Origin: Clostridium drakei
GTDB taxonomy: Bacteria; Bacillota; Clostridia; Clostridiales; Clostridiaceae
Direction: 5' to 3'
Assembly (NCBI RefSeq): GCF_000633595.2
Contig: NZ_JIBU02000045.1
Coordinates: 1-64,000, forward strand
Length of the DNA: 64,000 bases
Shown here piece after piece: positions 56,300-64,000 of this stretch. Each line of letters begins with the position of its first letter. The first letter of the stretch is position 1. The translations under genes and the position numbers were made by a program. The notes under the pieces were generated by a model. That model was not told where the DNA came from. It made no database searches and saw nothing but the letters and a program-made list of their open reading frames with translations.

Positions 56300-57649
56300 A
56301 TGTCAAGAAATTTAACTTTAGATTTAAGTAAAACTATGCCTTATTTGCAAGAACACGAAATACAAAGCCTACAAGCTTTTGTGAATTCAGCACATAAAAT
56401 GCTCCATGAAGGAACTGGTGCTGGTAGTGATTTTTTAGGATGGGTAGATCTTCCTGTAAATTATGATAAAGAAGAATTTGAAAGAATAAAAAAAGCAGCT
56501 AAAAAAATTAAAGAGAATTCTGATGCTCTTATAGTTATAGGAATTGGTGGATCATATTTAGGTGCTAGAGCTGCAATAGAAATGCTTTCACATACATTTA
56601 GTACTAGTATATCAAAGGATAAGAGAAAAAGTCCTGCTATATTTTATGTAGGAAATAATATAAGTTCAACTTACATGGCCGATTTATTGGAAGCTATAGA
56701 AGGTATGGATATATCTGTAAATGTTATATCAAAATCAGGAACAACCACTGAGCCAGCTATAGCTTTTAGAATATTTAAAGATTTATTGGAGAAAAAATAT
56801 GGCAAGGAAGGAGCTAGAGAGAGAATATTTGCTACTACTGATAAAGCAAAGGGAGCATTAAAAACTTTAGCTGATGTAGAGGGATATGAGACATTTGTGA
56901 TTCCTGACAATGTAGGTGGCAGATTTTCTGTTTTAACTCCAGTAGGATTACTTCCAATAGCTGCAGCAGGAATAAATATAGATGAAATTATGCAAGGAGC
57001 TGTTGATGCAAGAGAACAATATAGTTCATCAGATATAAATAAAAATATTGCATATAAGTATGCAGCTGCTAGAAGTGCGCTATATGTAAAAGGTAAAACT
57101 ACAGAGATGTTAGTAAATTTCGAACCTTGTTTACACTACTTTGGAGAATGGTGGAAACAATTATTTGGAGAAAGTGAAGGAAAAGATAATAAAGGAATAT
57201 TCCCAGCAGCAGCAGATTTTTCAACAGATTTGCATTCTATGGGACAATACATTCAAGAAGGTTTAAGGGTTTTAACAGAAACATTTATAAACGTTGAAAA
57301 GCCAAGAAAAAATGTAATTATAGAAGAAAATAAGGATAATTTAGATGGATTAAACTTTCTAGCAAAGAAATCTATGGATTTTGTAAATCAACAAGCATTT
57401 AGAGGAACTATCTTAGCACATAGTGATGGAAATGTTCCAGCTATGGTTGTAAATGTTCCAGAATTAACACCATATTATTTTGGAAATATGGTATATTTCT
57501 TTGAAAAAGCTTGTGGCATTAGTGGGTATTTATTAGGAGTGAATCCATTTAATCAACCTGGTGTTGAAGCATATAAGAAAAATATGTTTGCCCTTCTTGG
57601 AAAACCAGGATATGAGAATATGAAGGCTGAATTAGAGCAGAGACTTTAA
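56300..57649 (+). CDS. pgi: Glucose-6-phosphate isomerase
   Basis: The 449-residue protein is a full-length bacterial phosphoglucose isomerase. Motifs are [54 protein letters not shown] with the family signature, and [18 protein letters not shown] near the C-terminus, with the catalytic Lys. It interconverts glucose-6-P and fructose-6-P in glycolysis. GGAGGGA precedes ATG 56300. It is transcribed alone; downstream is the second copy of the repeated noncoding element. Confidence 0.98.
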   Translation: MSRNLTLDLSKTMPYLQEHEIQSLQAFVNSAHKMLHEGTGAGSDFLGWVDLPVNYDKEEFERIKKAAKKIKENSDALIVIGIGGSYLGARAAIEMLSHTFSTSISKDKRKSPAIFYVGNNISSTYMADLLEAIEGMDISVNVISKSGTTTEPAIAFRIFKDLLEKKYGKEGARERIFATTDKAKGALKTLADVEGYETFVIPDNVGGRFSVLTPVGLLPIAAAGINIDEIMQGAVDAREQYSSSDINKNIAYKYAAARSALYVKGKTTEMLVNFEPCLHYFGEWWKQLFGESEGKDNKGIFPAAADFSTDLHSMGQYIQEGLRVLTETFINVEKPRKNVIIEENKDNLDGLNFLAKKSMDFVNQQAFRGTILAHSDGNVPAMVVNVPELTPYYFGNMVYFFEKACGISGYLLGVNPFNQPGVEAYKKNMFALLGKPGYENMKAELEQRL

Positions 57650-57667
57650 TTTACATGGTAAAAATAC

Positions 57668-58208
57668 TGCGACACAAGGGTGCAGTGGAAGTTTGGATTT
57701 TAACTTTTAGTCCGTGATATATGCTAAGTGTGTCATCACGGCTAAATGTTTTAATTATTCTAAAGCTCGAAATTTTTGAAAGCCTAAGAACTTTGTCAAA
57801 CTCGGTTCCCTCAAACAGGACTAAAGTTCTAAGGCTTTCAAAAATTTTGAGCTAAGAATAATACTAAAACAATTTAGCTAATGTGATGACACACTTAGCA
57901 TATATCACTACCTAAAAGTTAAAATCCAAACTAGCAAGTTCAAGTGTACGTACCTAATTACATTGTTATAAGTAGTTTAAATAAGTCAAATTATATTTAT
58001 AATCATAACAACACCTAAAGATTAATGCGGAGCCTGCTGTTTAGGTTAATATATTTAGTTAAAAAAGCAACCGCTTTCTATTCTATTGAAATGTCTTAAA
58101 AGAGACTTATTATTTATGTGATTGAAAAATATAAGGCTAAAACATACAAATATTATGAAAGTTACTTCGCTTACATATGCTTACGTCGTAATATGCTTAG
58201 ATTGTAAG
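57668..58208 (+). ncRNA. Repeated structured noncoding element, copy 2
   Basis: A 541-bp noncoding stretch related to 35350-35703, in the same orientation. It keeps the left edge TGCGA...GTGCAGT, GGAGCCTGCTG at 58029-58039 and GAAAGTTACTTCGCTTACAT at 58157-58176. The shared first stem is GTTTGGATTTTAACTTTTAG with its full complement (57691-57710, 57912-57931), where copy 1 has A-T in place of G-C. A second stem GTCTT-AAAA-GAGAC matches ATCTC-GAAA-GAGAT of copy 1. About 190 bp extra in the first stem forms a very long hairpin. It ends about 30 bp before the YaiI/YqxD gene. Class unknown. Confidence 0.6.
57691..57931. repeat. Near-perfect inverted repeat of about 240 nt inside copy 2
   Basis: Nested arms: 57691-57710 with 57912-57931 (20 bp, perfect); 57714-57739 with 57883-57908 (26 bp, perfect); 57741-57761 with 57855-57878 (imperfect); 57764-57794 with 57823-57853 (31 bp, two mismatches). 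The loop is 57795-57822. Copy 1 retains only a 53-nt version with the remnant CATATATCACTA in its loop. Confidence 0.95.
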
Positions 58209-58236
58209 TTTATGGTCGGTTGAAAAGGAGCATTAT

Positions 58237-58686
58237 ATGAGAATAATAGTAGATGCAGATGCATGTCCAGGAAGACATATTATTGAGAAGGCAGCAAAAG
58301 AAAATAGTATAGATGTAATTATGTATTGTGATATATCCCATGTAATAACCAGTGATTATAGTACTGTAAAATATGTAGATAAAGGATTTCAAAGTGTGGA
58401 TGTAGCATTGACAAATGCTGCTAAAAAGTATGATATTATAGTTACACAGGATTATGGAGTGGCAGCCATGGCTCTTGGAAAGAAAGCTTATGCAATAAGT
58501 CCTAAAGGGTATATTTATGATGATAATAATATAGATAAGCTTTTATTTGAAAGGCATATATCGGCTAAAGTAAGGCGCAATGGTGGAAAAACTTCAAATC
58601 CTAAAAAAAGGACAAAAATAGATGATGAAAGACTTTATAAAAACTTAATTAAATTAATAAAGGATAACTCAGAAGAAGGAACTTGA
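58237..58686 (+). CDS. YaiI/YqxD family (UPF0178, DUF188) protein
   Basis: The 149-residue protein matches the YaiI/YqxD family: it opens MRIIVDADACPGRHIIEKAA, then GFQSVDVALTNAAKKYDIIVTQDYGVAAMAL and ends in a basic KTSNPKKRTKIDDERLYKNL. The fold resembles PIN-like nucleases with conserved acidic residues (D7, D9), but the activity is not well established. AAAAGGAG precedes ATG 58237. It lies directly downstream of the second copy of the repeated element, with a terminator behind it. Confidence 0.88.
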   Translation: MRIIVDADACPGRHIIEKAAKENSIDVIMYCDISHVITSDYSTVKYVDKGFQSVDVALTNAAKKYDIIVTQDYGVAAMALGKKAYAISPKGYIYDDNNIDKLLFERHISAKVRRNGGKTSNPKKRTKIDDERLYKNLIKLIKDNSEEGT

Positions 58687-58712
58687 TAAATATAGCATTT
58701 ATTGAGTTCCTT
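58676..58712. terminator. Terminator between the YaiI/YqxD gene and the convergent small gene
   Basis: A 16-bp stem AAGGAACTTGATAAAT with ATTTATTGAGTTCCTT (two G-T pairs), overlapping the YaiI/YqxD stop codon, with a weak T tail. Confidence 0.7.
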
Positions 58713-58720
58713 CTTGAATT

Positions 58721-58891
58721 TTAATCAAAGGGTTTAACATCATTCATATCCACATTATTTTGAGGTCCTTCAGGAAAAATAAGACCATTAGTAGATTTTT
58801 CAATAATAGGATAGCCTTCTTCAGATATACCAGTATCTATAGTGTCTTTCTTATAAGTGTAATTTGGATCATATTTACTTATTTTATCCAC
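58721..58891 (-). CDS. Small hypothetical protein (56 residues)
   Basis: A 56-residue hydrophilic, acidic reading frame begins with GTG 58891 behind a good AAAGGAG site and is followed by a terminator-like hairpin. It starts MDKISKYDPNYTYKKDTID and ends DVKPFD. There is no signal peptide, membrane segment or known motif. The ribosome binding site and placement support a real gene, but I do not recognise the family. It is convergent with the YaiI/YqxD gene. Confidence 0.55.
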   Translation of the reverse strand: MDKISKYDPNYTYKKDTIDTGISEEGYPIIEKSTNGLIFPEGPQNNVDMNDVKPFD

Positions 58892-59041
58892 AGTATCACT
58901 CTCCTTTAGAATATATTTACCCAAATATCATTAAATATAACTAAATTATTGAGATATAAAATAAATAAAACACTATTACAAAATATGGAATTATAGTATA
59001 ATATAAATTAAATATGTTATATATTGAGGGTAGGTGAGAAG

Positions 59042-61045
59042 ATGAATGAGTTAGAAATAAAATATAATTTGGAAAGTCCACAAGAAAAAAACTCGAAAAT
59101 TCTCATTAGTATAAACAATGTATTAGAAGAAAAATTAATGTTTAAATACATGGTAGGCTTAAATGGAATTTGGAGTACTTTGAAAGATTTTAGTGAAGCG
59201 ACTAGTGTTGAATGGGTGCCAAAAGAAGAGGGTAAATACATAATAATGGTACAAGCTCGTAGAGGAGATAGTCAAAAAAGCTTTGATTATGTATCAAGAG
59301 AAAATTATATAATAGGAAAAGTTGAAGAAAAGTTAATAAATAATATAGGTTTAGATAAGTATAAGCTTAATTTAGGAGAAAAAGTTAATTTGTTTGTAAA
59401 TACAAATAAACTTCCACTTATGTTTAGGTATTGGTTAAAAATAGATGATAAGTGGGAAATTATAAAAGATTATTCACCAGATAATACACTTTCTTGGACA
59501 GTAAAATTTGAAGGAAAAGGTGAAATGTTAGTAGAATGTAAGAATATTGATTCTCAAAACAATTATGATGACTTTCAAACTGTAGAATTTGATGTAATGG
59601 ATTTGAAGAAAGTAGAGATACAGGATTTTAATGCAGTTAATTTGGATTTGATAGAAGGTAATGAACTTACTTTTAAGGTAGAAACATTTCATGAAGAAGG
59701 AAGAAACATCCTTTATAAATTTATTAAAATAAATGGTAATGGTGAAACGGAATGTATTCAAGATTATTCAACAAAAAGAATTGTAAGTTATGTAGAAAGT
59801 AAAAGTGGAGAATATAGACTTTTATGCCTAGTTAAGGACATGTATTCAAGTGAAAATTTTGATGATAGGGCTATAATAAATTTTTTTGTAAAGAAGTATA
59901 AGGATATTTGCATAAAAAGTTTTACTACGGATTTAAATCCTCCACAGTTATGTGAAACAGTTATAAATTTAAAGGCAGATGTTATTGGAGGAAAGGAACT
60001 ATTATATAAATATATTATAGAAGGAAGCTGTAATGAGGATTCAGGATATATAAGAACCAATAGTTATGATTGGAAAACCAAGAAACCAGGAAATTATAAA
60101 ATATATTTATGGGTTAAGGATAAGAGCTCAGAAGAAAAATATGAAGCTTGTGAATGTATTGAATTTGCAGTAGATGAAAAAAGTAAAGAACCTGTAAAAA
60201 TTAATGATGTTATTATGGATAAAAAGCATAAAGTATTGATAAATGAGCCTATAAAGGTAAAAATCAATGCATCTGGAGGAACAGATTTAGAGTTTGGCTT
60301 TATAATAAGAAGAGAAAAAAGAGTTTTAGAAACAATTAATTACGATAAAAAGAATACTATAACTTTTATCCCTAAAGAAGAAGGAAATTATCAATTTGAA
60401 GCTAGAGTAAAGGACAAGTATTCTGATAGAAAATTTGATTGTCATTACGTGTTCAATTTAGAGGTATTTAAATTTATACCAGGAGAAATAGAGTATGTTT
60501 TATTCCCTTTAAAAGATTATTATGTAGTTGGAGATAAGGTTATGTTAAATGTAATAACTCAAAATACTACTAGTATTTTAGTTAATTATGTTTTAAGGAT
60601 AAATGATCATAAAGTTGAAGAAACAGGATATACAGAAGATAAAAGATATGCATTTGTGCCAAAGTGTAGTGGTTTATATACTGTAGAAATGTATGCCAAA
60701 AATAAAGAAAGTGATAGGATATTTGATTGTAAAAAGTGTATTTCAGTAAAAATTCATGAAGCACTTCCAGTAACTAATACAAAAATAATTTGTGATAGAA
60801 CAAAATTTTTGTGTAATGCTTCAGCAACTTTTACTGTTAAAAGTGAAGGTGGAAAAGATGTTCTATATGAATTTTTTATAATGGAAAAAGGAGATTGGAC
60901 TTTAGTTCAAAATTACAGTAAAAAGAATTATTATACGTTTATACCATTTAGCAAAGGTCATTATAAAATACTAGTTTTAGCTAAAAGCCAATATCATAAG
61001 GGATCTTATGAAGACTATGATATGATAGATTTTTTTGCAGAGTAG
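59042..61045 (+). CDS. Triple-tyrosine (Y_Y_Y) repeat protein, seven repeats
   Basis: The 667-residue protein consists almost wholly of seven repeats of about 90-95 residues resembling the Y_Y_Y (triple tyrosine) beta-sandwich. Each has a pattern like LLYKYIIxxxGxWxxIxDYS, then a W/F turn, GxYxIxVxAKDxxSxxxFD. They start near residues 30, 125, 220, 315, 415, 510 and 600. There is no signal peptide, membrane segment or cell-wall motif, unlike the usual place of this domain in periplasmic sensor kinases. ATG 59042 follows GGTGAG; the open frame continues upstream without a ribosome binding site. Next to a transglycosylase gene with a matching leader, it may act at the cell wall or spore. Confidence 0.78.
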   Translation: MNELEIKYNLESPQEKNSKILISINNVLEEKLMFKYMVGLNGIWSTLKDFSEATSVEWVPKEEGKYIIMVQARRGDSQKSFDYVSRENYIIGKVEEKLINNIGLDKYKLNLGEKVNLFVNTNKLPLMFRYWLKIDDKWEIIKDYSPDNTLSWTVKFEGKGEMLVECKNIDSQNNYDDFQTVEFDVMDLKKVEIQDFNAVNLDLIEGNELTFKVETFHEEGRNILYKFIKINGNGETECIQDYSTKRIVSYVESKSGEYRLLCLVKDMYSSENFDDRAIINFFVKKYKDICIKSFTTDLNPPQLCETVINLKADVIGGKELLYKYIIEGSCNEDSGYIRTNSYDWKTKKPGNYKIYLWVKDKSSEEKYEACECIEFAVDEKSKEPVKINDVIMDKKHKVLINEPIKVKINASGGTDLEFGFIIRREKRVLETINYDKKNTITFIPKEEGNYQFEARVKDKYSDRKFDCHYVFNLEVFKFIPGEIEYVLFPLKDYYVVGDKVMLNVITQNTTSILVNYVLRINDHKVEETGYTEDKRYAFVPKCSGLYTVEMYAKNKESDRIFDCKKCISVKIHEALPVTNTKIICDRTKFLCNASATFTVKSEGGKDVLYEFFIMEKGDWTLVQNYSKKNYYTFIPFSKGHYKILVLAKSQYHKGSYEDYDMIDFFAE

Positions 61046-61144
61046 TGTATTTTTAATAGTATTTAAGTTATATTGGATTTCTAAAGTTTTACTAAAGTAT
61101 TACGATAAAATTAATCAAGGTATATTTTAAGGGTTGGTGAGAAA

Positions 61145-61804
61145 ATGAATGTTGATAACAATAAAAAGGTAGAACAACTTGTACAAGCTCAACTTATGAC
61201 TCAAATTTTTAAAAGTGCTTTTGGAGATTCAGATTCATTTGGACTTATTTTAGAAAGTTTAACTAAAGCATTTAGTGATAGTAATGGAAATATGGATTTT
61301 AGTAAGTTGGCCTTGGGAGAAACTGATTTAAGTAAACTTGGCTATGGAGCGGGGGAAAGACTTAATTCTATATACAAAGATTTAAAAAGTGATATAAAAA
61401 GCAGTAATTTAACTATAAATGAAGCAGTAAGAAAGGCTTCTCAAAAATATGGTGTTGATAGCAATTTAATAATGGCAGTAATAAAACAGGAATCAGATTT
61501 TAATCCTAATTCTGTTTCAGAAGCTGGAGCAGAAGGTCTTATGCAGTTAATGCCTGGTACAGCTAGTGAACTTGGAGTTTCAAATTCTTACAATATAGAA
61601 GAAAACGTAGATGGTGGTACAAGATATCTAAGGTCTTTACTTAATATGTATGCGGATAATAAGCAATTAGCTTTAGCGGCTTATAACGCAGGTCCGGGAA
61701 CCTTACAAAGCAGAGGCGTATCAAATGTTTCAGGAATATCCAGACTTCCTTATGAAACAAGGGATTATGTAAATAAGGTTATGAAATATTATTCAGGAAA
61801 ATAA
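61145..61804 (+). CDS. Lytic transglycosylase (SLT domain)
   Basis: The 219-residue protein has a C-terminal soluble-lytic-transglycosylase domain (about 95-219): [31 protein letters not shown] with catalytic Glu116, then [12 protein letters not shown] and [11 protein letters not shown]. It cleaves peptidoglycan between MurNAc and GlcNAc. The first 90 residues lack a signal peptide, as in some Bacillus relatives (YjbJ/CwlQ), so export is unexplained. The leader GGTTGGTGAGAAA before ATG 61145 closely resembles that of the upstream gene. No terminator is visible between the two, so they may be co-transcribed. Confidence 0.9.
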   Translation: MNVDNNKKVEQLVQAQLMTQIFKSAFGDSDSFGLILESLTKAFSDSNGNMDFSKLALGETDLSKLGYGAGERLNSIYKDLKSDIKSSNLTINEAVRKASQKYGVDSNLIMAVIKQESDFNPNSVSEAGAEGLMQLMPGTASELGVSNSYNIEENVDGGTRYLRSLLNMYADNKQLALAAYNAGPGTLQSRGVSNVSGISRLPYETRDYVNKVMKYYSGK

Positions 61805-61808
61805 ACTT

Positions 61809-61839
61809 AAAAACAGCCTTAAATATAGGCTGTTTTTAT
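61809..61839 (+). terminator. Terminator after the transglycosylase gene
   Basis: A stem of about 10 bp AAAAACAGCCT / AGGCTGTTTTT with a short loop and T run. Confidence 0.85.
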
Positions 61840-61896
61840 TTTGGGTAAAACAGGATATAATATTTATATAAACCGCTGGAATATAGGAGGATTTTT

Positions 61897-62613
61897 ATGG
61901 AAAGATTGGATAAGATTTTATCAAATTTAGGATATGGAACAAGAAAAGAAATTAAAGGTTTGGTAAAACAAGGTTTAGTAGAAATTGATAATGAAGTTGT
62001 AAAAGATAGTGGAATGAAAATAGATCCTGAAGATAAGGAAATAAGAGTTTCAGGTGAAATGATAAATTATAGAGAAAATATATATTTAATAATGAATAAA
62101 CCAGATGGTGTAGTTTCAGCTACTTTTGATAATTACGATGAAACAGTAGTAGACTTACTTGAGCCAGAACATCAGGCGTTTAAACCATTTCCTGTAGGAA
62201 GATTAGATAAGGATACAGTAGGACTTTTATTGATTACAAATGATGGAGAATTAAACCATAGATTGATATCTCCAAAATGGCATGTAGATAAGGTTTATTA
62301 TGCTGAGATAGATAAACCTGTAGACCAAAATGATGCAGAAAAATTTGAAATGGGTATTACTTTAGATGATGGATACAAATGTCTTCCTGGAAAACTTAAA
62401 ATTTTAGAATCTGATGAAAATGGAGCAAAAGTCGAAGTTACTATACAAGAGGGAAAATTTCACCAAGTTAAAAGGATGTTTAATGCTTTGGGAAAAAATG
62501 TAGTTTATTTAAAAAGAATAAAGTTTGGACCAATGGATTTAGACTTAAATTTACAAGAGGGAGAATATAGAGAATTATCTGAGACAGAGATAAACAGTTT
62601 GAAAAATATTTAA
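61897..62613 (+). CDS. RsuA-family rRNA pseudouridine synthase
   Basis: The 238-residue protein has an N-terminal S4 RNA-binding domain (residues 1-55; MERLDKILSNLGYGTRKEIK) and a catalytic domain with GRLDKDTVGLLLITNDG, whose Asp104 is the catalytic residue. It closes with EGKFHQVKRMFNALG, typical of RsuA/RluB/E/F. RsuA modifies 16S rRNA U516. The length and the lack of a C-terminal tail favour RsuA over RluB, but the target is by family only. TAGGAGG precedes ATG 61897. Confidence 0.9.
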   Translation: MERLDKILSNLGYGTRKEIKGLVKQGLVEIDNEVVKDSGMKIDPEDKEIRVSGEMINYRENIYLIMNKPDGVVSATFDNYDETVVDLLEPEHQAFKPFPVGRLDKDTVGLLLITNDGELNHRLISPKWHVDKVYYAEIDKPVDQNDAEKFEMGITLDDGYKCLPGKLKILESDENGAKVEVTIQEGKFHQVKRMFNALGKNVVYLKRIKFGPMDLDLNLQEGEYRELSETEINSLKNI

Positions 62614-62701
62614 ATGAAATAAAAGTTGCATGTAGAATTGCTATGTGCAATGGTGTTAGCCAAAAAAATGAATTTTTACCAATAAAATTTGTAAAAATAA
62701 C

Positions 62702-62816
62702 TTGAAATTTATAAAGAATTTTAATATAATATAGGATGCAAGGATAAATAATTAGGATAAATAGCCCCCTTTTTATTTATGAGCAGGCAGCCCATGCCCC
62801 AATGGGCTGTTTTTAT
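62702..62816 (+). ncRNA. Probable small RNA: promoter 62702-62730 and terminator 62788-62816
   Basis: TTGAAA (62702-62707) and TATAAT (62725-62730) are 17 bp apart. A terminator, CAGCCCAT/ATGGGCTG plus five T, ends about 80 nt after the expected start near 62737. Between them is a hairpin ATAAATA/TATTTAT (about 62757-62780) with a CCCCC-containing loop and no open frame with a ribosome binding site. The protein gene downstream begins 175 bp after the terminator. Either a stand-alone small RNA or an attenuated leader of that gene. Confidence 0.55.
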
Positions 62817-62990
62817 TTTCATTGTTTTTTGTATTATGTTATATAAAATTCATATTTACCTATGAAAATAAATAAAAAAATTTATTTTTGTAAAATTACT
62901 TTAATTTTATAGATTAATACGTTAAATCGTGATAGAATTATATGAAACATATAACGATTAAAATGTAGATAAATAAGGAGTGTGAAACTC

Positions 62991-63302
62991 ATGGAAGAAT
63001 ATAAATCCAAATTAGCAGGCGAGGAAATGGATTTTTTATGTGAGGCTGTGTTAAGTCTAAAAACAAAAGAAGAATGTTATAGGTTTTTTGATGATATATG
63101 TACTATAAATGAAATAAAGGCTTTAGAGCAAAGACTCCAGGTAGCTAAGATGCTAAAAAATAAAAAAACTTATTTGGATATTGCAGCAACTACAGGGGCA
63201 AGTACTGCTACTATAAGCAGAGTGAATAGATGTTTAAATTATGGAAGTGAAGGATATAAAATAGTTTTAGATAAGTTAAGTCAAGGTAGTAACAATAGAT
63301 AG
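62991..63302 (+). CDS. YerC/TrpR-like transcription regulator
   Basis: The 103-residue protein matches the YerC/YecD group of TrpR-superfamily regulators: EYKSKLAGEEMDFLCEAVLSLKTKEECYRFFDDICTINEIKALEQRLQVAKML, with a helix-turn-helix at KTYLDIAATTGASTATISRVNRCL. The tryptophan-binding residues of true TrpR are not assured, and the ligand is unknown. In Bacillus and Clostridium the gene often lies near pcrA or purine/tRNA genes; here pcrA follows. The start is ATG 62991 with AAGGAG; a GTG nine bases earlier is too close to that site. Confidence 0.88.
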   Translation: MEEYKSKLAGEEMDFLCEAVLSLKTKEECYRFFDDICTINEIKALEQRLQVAKMLKNKKTYLDIAATTGASTATISRVNRCLNYGSEGYKIVLDKLSQGSNNR

Positions 63303-63327
63303 GTTTGGTTATGTATTTCAAGAAAAG

Positions 63328-63356
63328 ATGTGTTGATTTAAATCAACACATTTTTT
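63328..63356 (+). terminator. Terminator between the YerC-like gene and pcrA
   Basis: A 12-bp palindrome ATGTGTTGATTT / AAATCAACACAT followed by six T residues. Confidence 0.85.
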
Positions 63357-63430
63357 ATATTAGTAGTGATTAAATTAGTCATAAAGATGATATAATATTA
63401 AACATAGTAAAAAACCAGGGAGTGGATGGT

Positions 63431-64000
63431 ATGGATTTAAAAATACTTTTAAATAAGGAACAATATGAGGCGGCTGTACAGGTAAACGGACCGCTATTAA
63501 TTTTGGCAGGAGCAGGGTCAGGAAAGACAAGGGTATTAACCCATAGAATAGCACATATGATAAAAGATTTAAACATATATCCTTCAAAAATTCTAGCTAT
63601 AACTTTTACAAATAAAGCTGCAAGTGAAATGAAGGATAGAGTGAGAAGCTTGATAGGAAATGAAGCAGACAATATGTGGGTTTCTACTTTTCATTCAAGC
63701 TGTGTAAGAATATTAAGAAGAGAAATAGATAAATTAGGTTATAATAAGAATTTTGCTATATATGATACTTATGATCAAAAAATATTGATAAAGCAATGTA
63801 TGGACGAGTTAAACATAAATGATGATGACATAACAGATAGAGAAATAATAAATAAGATAGGGGAACAAAAAGACAACTTAATATCACCAGATAAATATAA
63901 AAAAGAAAATGAAGGTAATTATAGGTTAAATAAAATTGCAGATGCATACATTTTATACCAGAAGAGATTAAAGAGCAATAATGCCTTGGATTTTGATGAT
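63431..64000 (+). CDS. pcrA: ATP-dependent DNA helicase PcrA/UvrD, N-terminal part (cut by window edge)
   Basis: The open frame starts at ATG 63431 with GGGAGTGG before and runs off the window; 190 residues are visible. They show superfamily 1A helicase motifs: the Q motif LNKEQYEAAVQVNGP, motif I LILAGAGSGKTRVLTHRI, motif Ia AITFTNKAASEMKDRV, and FHSSCVRILRREI. The last residues, ALDFDD, begin motif II. PcrA is the essential helicase of Firmicutes for DNA repair and removal of stalled complexes. The rest of the gene lies outside. Confidence 0.95.
   Translation, partial: MDLKILLNKEQYEAAVQVNGPLLILAGAGSGKTRVLTHRIAHMIKDLNIYPSKILAITFTNKAASEMKDRVRSLIGNEADNMWVSTFHSSCVRILRREIDKLGYNKNFAIYDTYDQKILIKQCMDELNINDDDITDREIINKIGEQKDNLISPDKYKKENEGNYRLNKIADAYILYQKRLKSNNALDFDD

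Overview
This 64-kb window is a stretch of chromosome from a low-GC anaerobic Firmicute, most probably Clostridium sensu stricto. Evidence seen directly: very AT-rich DNA with AGGAGG-type ribosome binding sites and many TTG/GTG starts, an NfnAB transhydrogenase pair, a redox repressor Rex with Rex-type operators, a monomeric [FeFe]-hydrogenase-like protein, a CIRCE-controlled groESL operon and a guanine riboswitch on guaB. No rRNA, tRNA, CRISPR array, prophage or intact insertion sequence was seen. The species cannot be fixed from sequence reading alone.

Layout. 1-777 is the N-terminal part of a collagen-like surface protein (minus strand, cut by the window edge). 1.5-11.8 kb holds tsaD, pyruvate carboxylase, an M20 amidohydrolase, a patatin-like lipase and an M16C metalloprotease. 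12.0-17.7 kb is a nucleoside salvage unit: LacI-type regulator, purine nucleoside phosphorylase and a nucleoside ABC importer. 17.7-22.2 kb pairs a CstA-type (pyruvate) transporter with a divergent LytS/LytR-type two-component system. 22.3-26.7 kb is an NtrB/NtrC-like pair followed by an ammonium transporter with a clear sigma-54 promoter. 26.8-29.7 kb has a thiamine-binding-family protein, a degenerate receiver with a zinc ribbon, and an ABC-F ATPase. 29.8-38.5 kb is redox-centred: rex, nfnAB, an ECF-like sigma factor, two Cys-rich proteins, an OGG-type glycosylase and the hydrogenase. 38.6-46.7 kb holds a TVP38-family membrane protein, a Lit-type lipoprotein transacylase, groESL, a TtcA-like enzyme, and guaB and guaA. 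47.1-48.4 kb is a divergent XRE-cupin/LysE pair with a less AT-rich look. 48.6-53.8 kb is an OmpR/VanS-type system plus an ABC exporter. 53.9-64 kb has a prepilin peptidase, a soluble PocR-type chemoreceptor, pgi, a YaiI/YqxD protein, a seven-repeat triple-tyrosine protein, a lytic transglycosylase, an RsuA-type pseudouridine synthase, a probable small RNA, a YerC/TrpR-like regulator and the start of pcrA.

The most unusual thing is a noncoding element present twice in the same orientation (35350-35703 and 57668-58208). The copies share conserved blocks, and at least two predicted stems are kept by paired base changes, which suggests a structured RNA or a mobile noncoding element. The second copy carries an extra near-perfect hairpin of about 240 nt. 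I do not recognise it as a known class. Other regulatory signals include a promoter-plus-terminator unit that looks like an ~80-nt small RNA, a hairpin that may bring a distant ribosome binding site to its start codon, paired 9-bp repeats ahead of the CstA gene, and 12-bp operator repeats at the lysE promoter.
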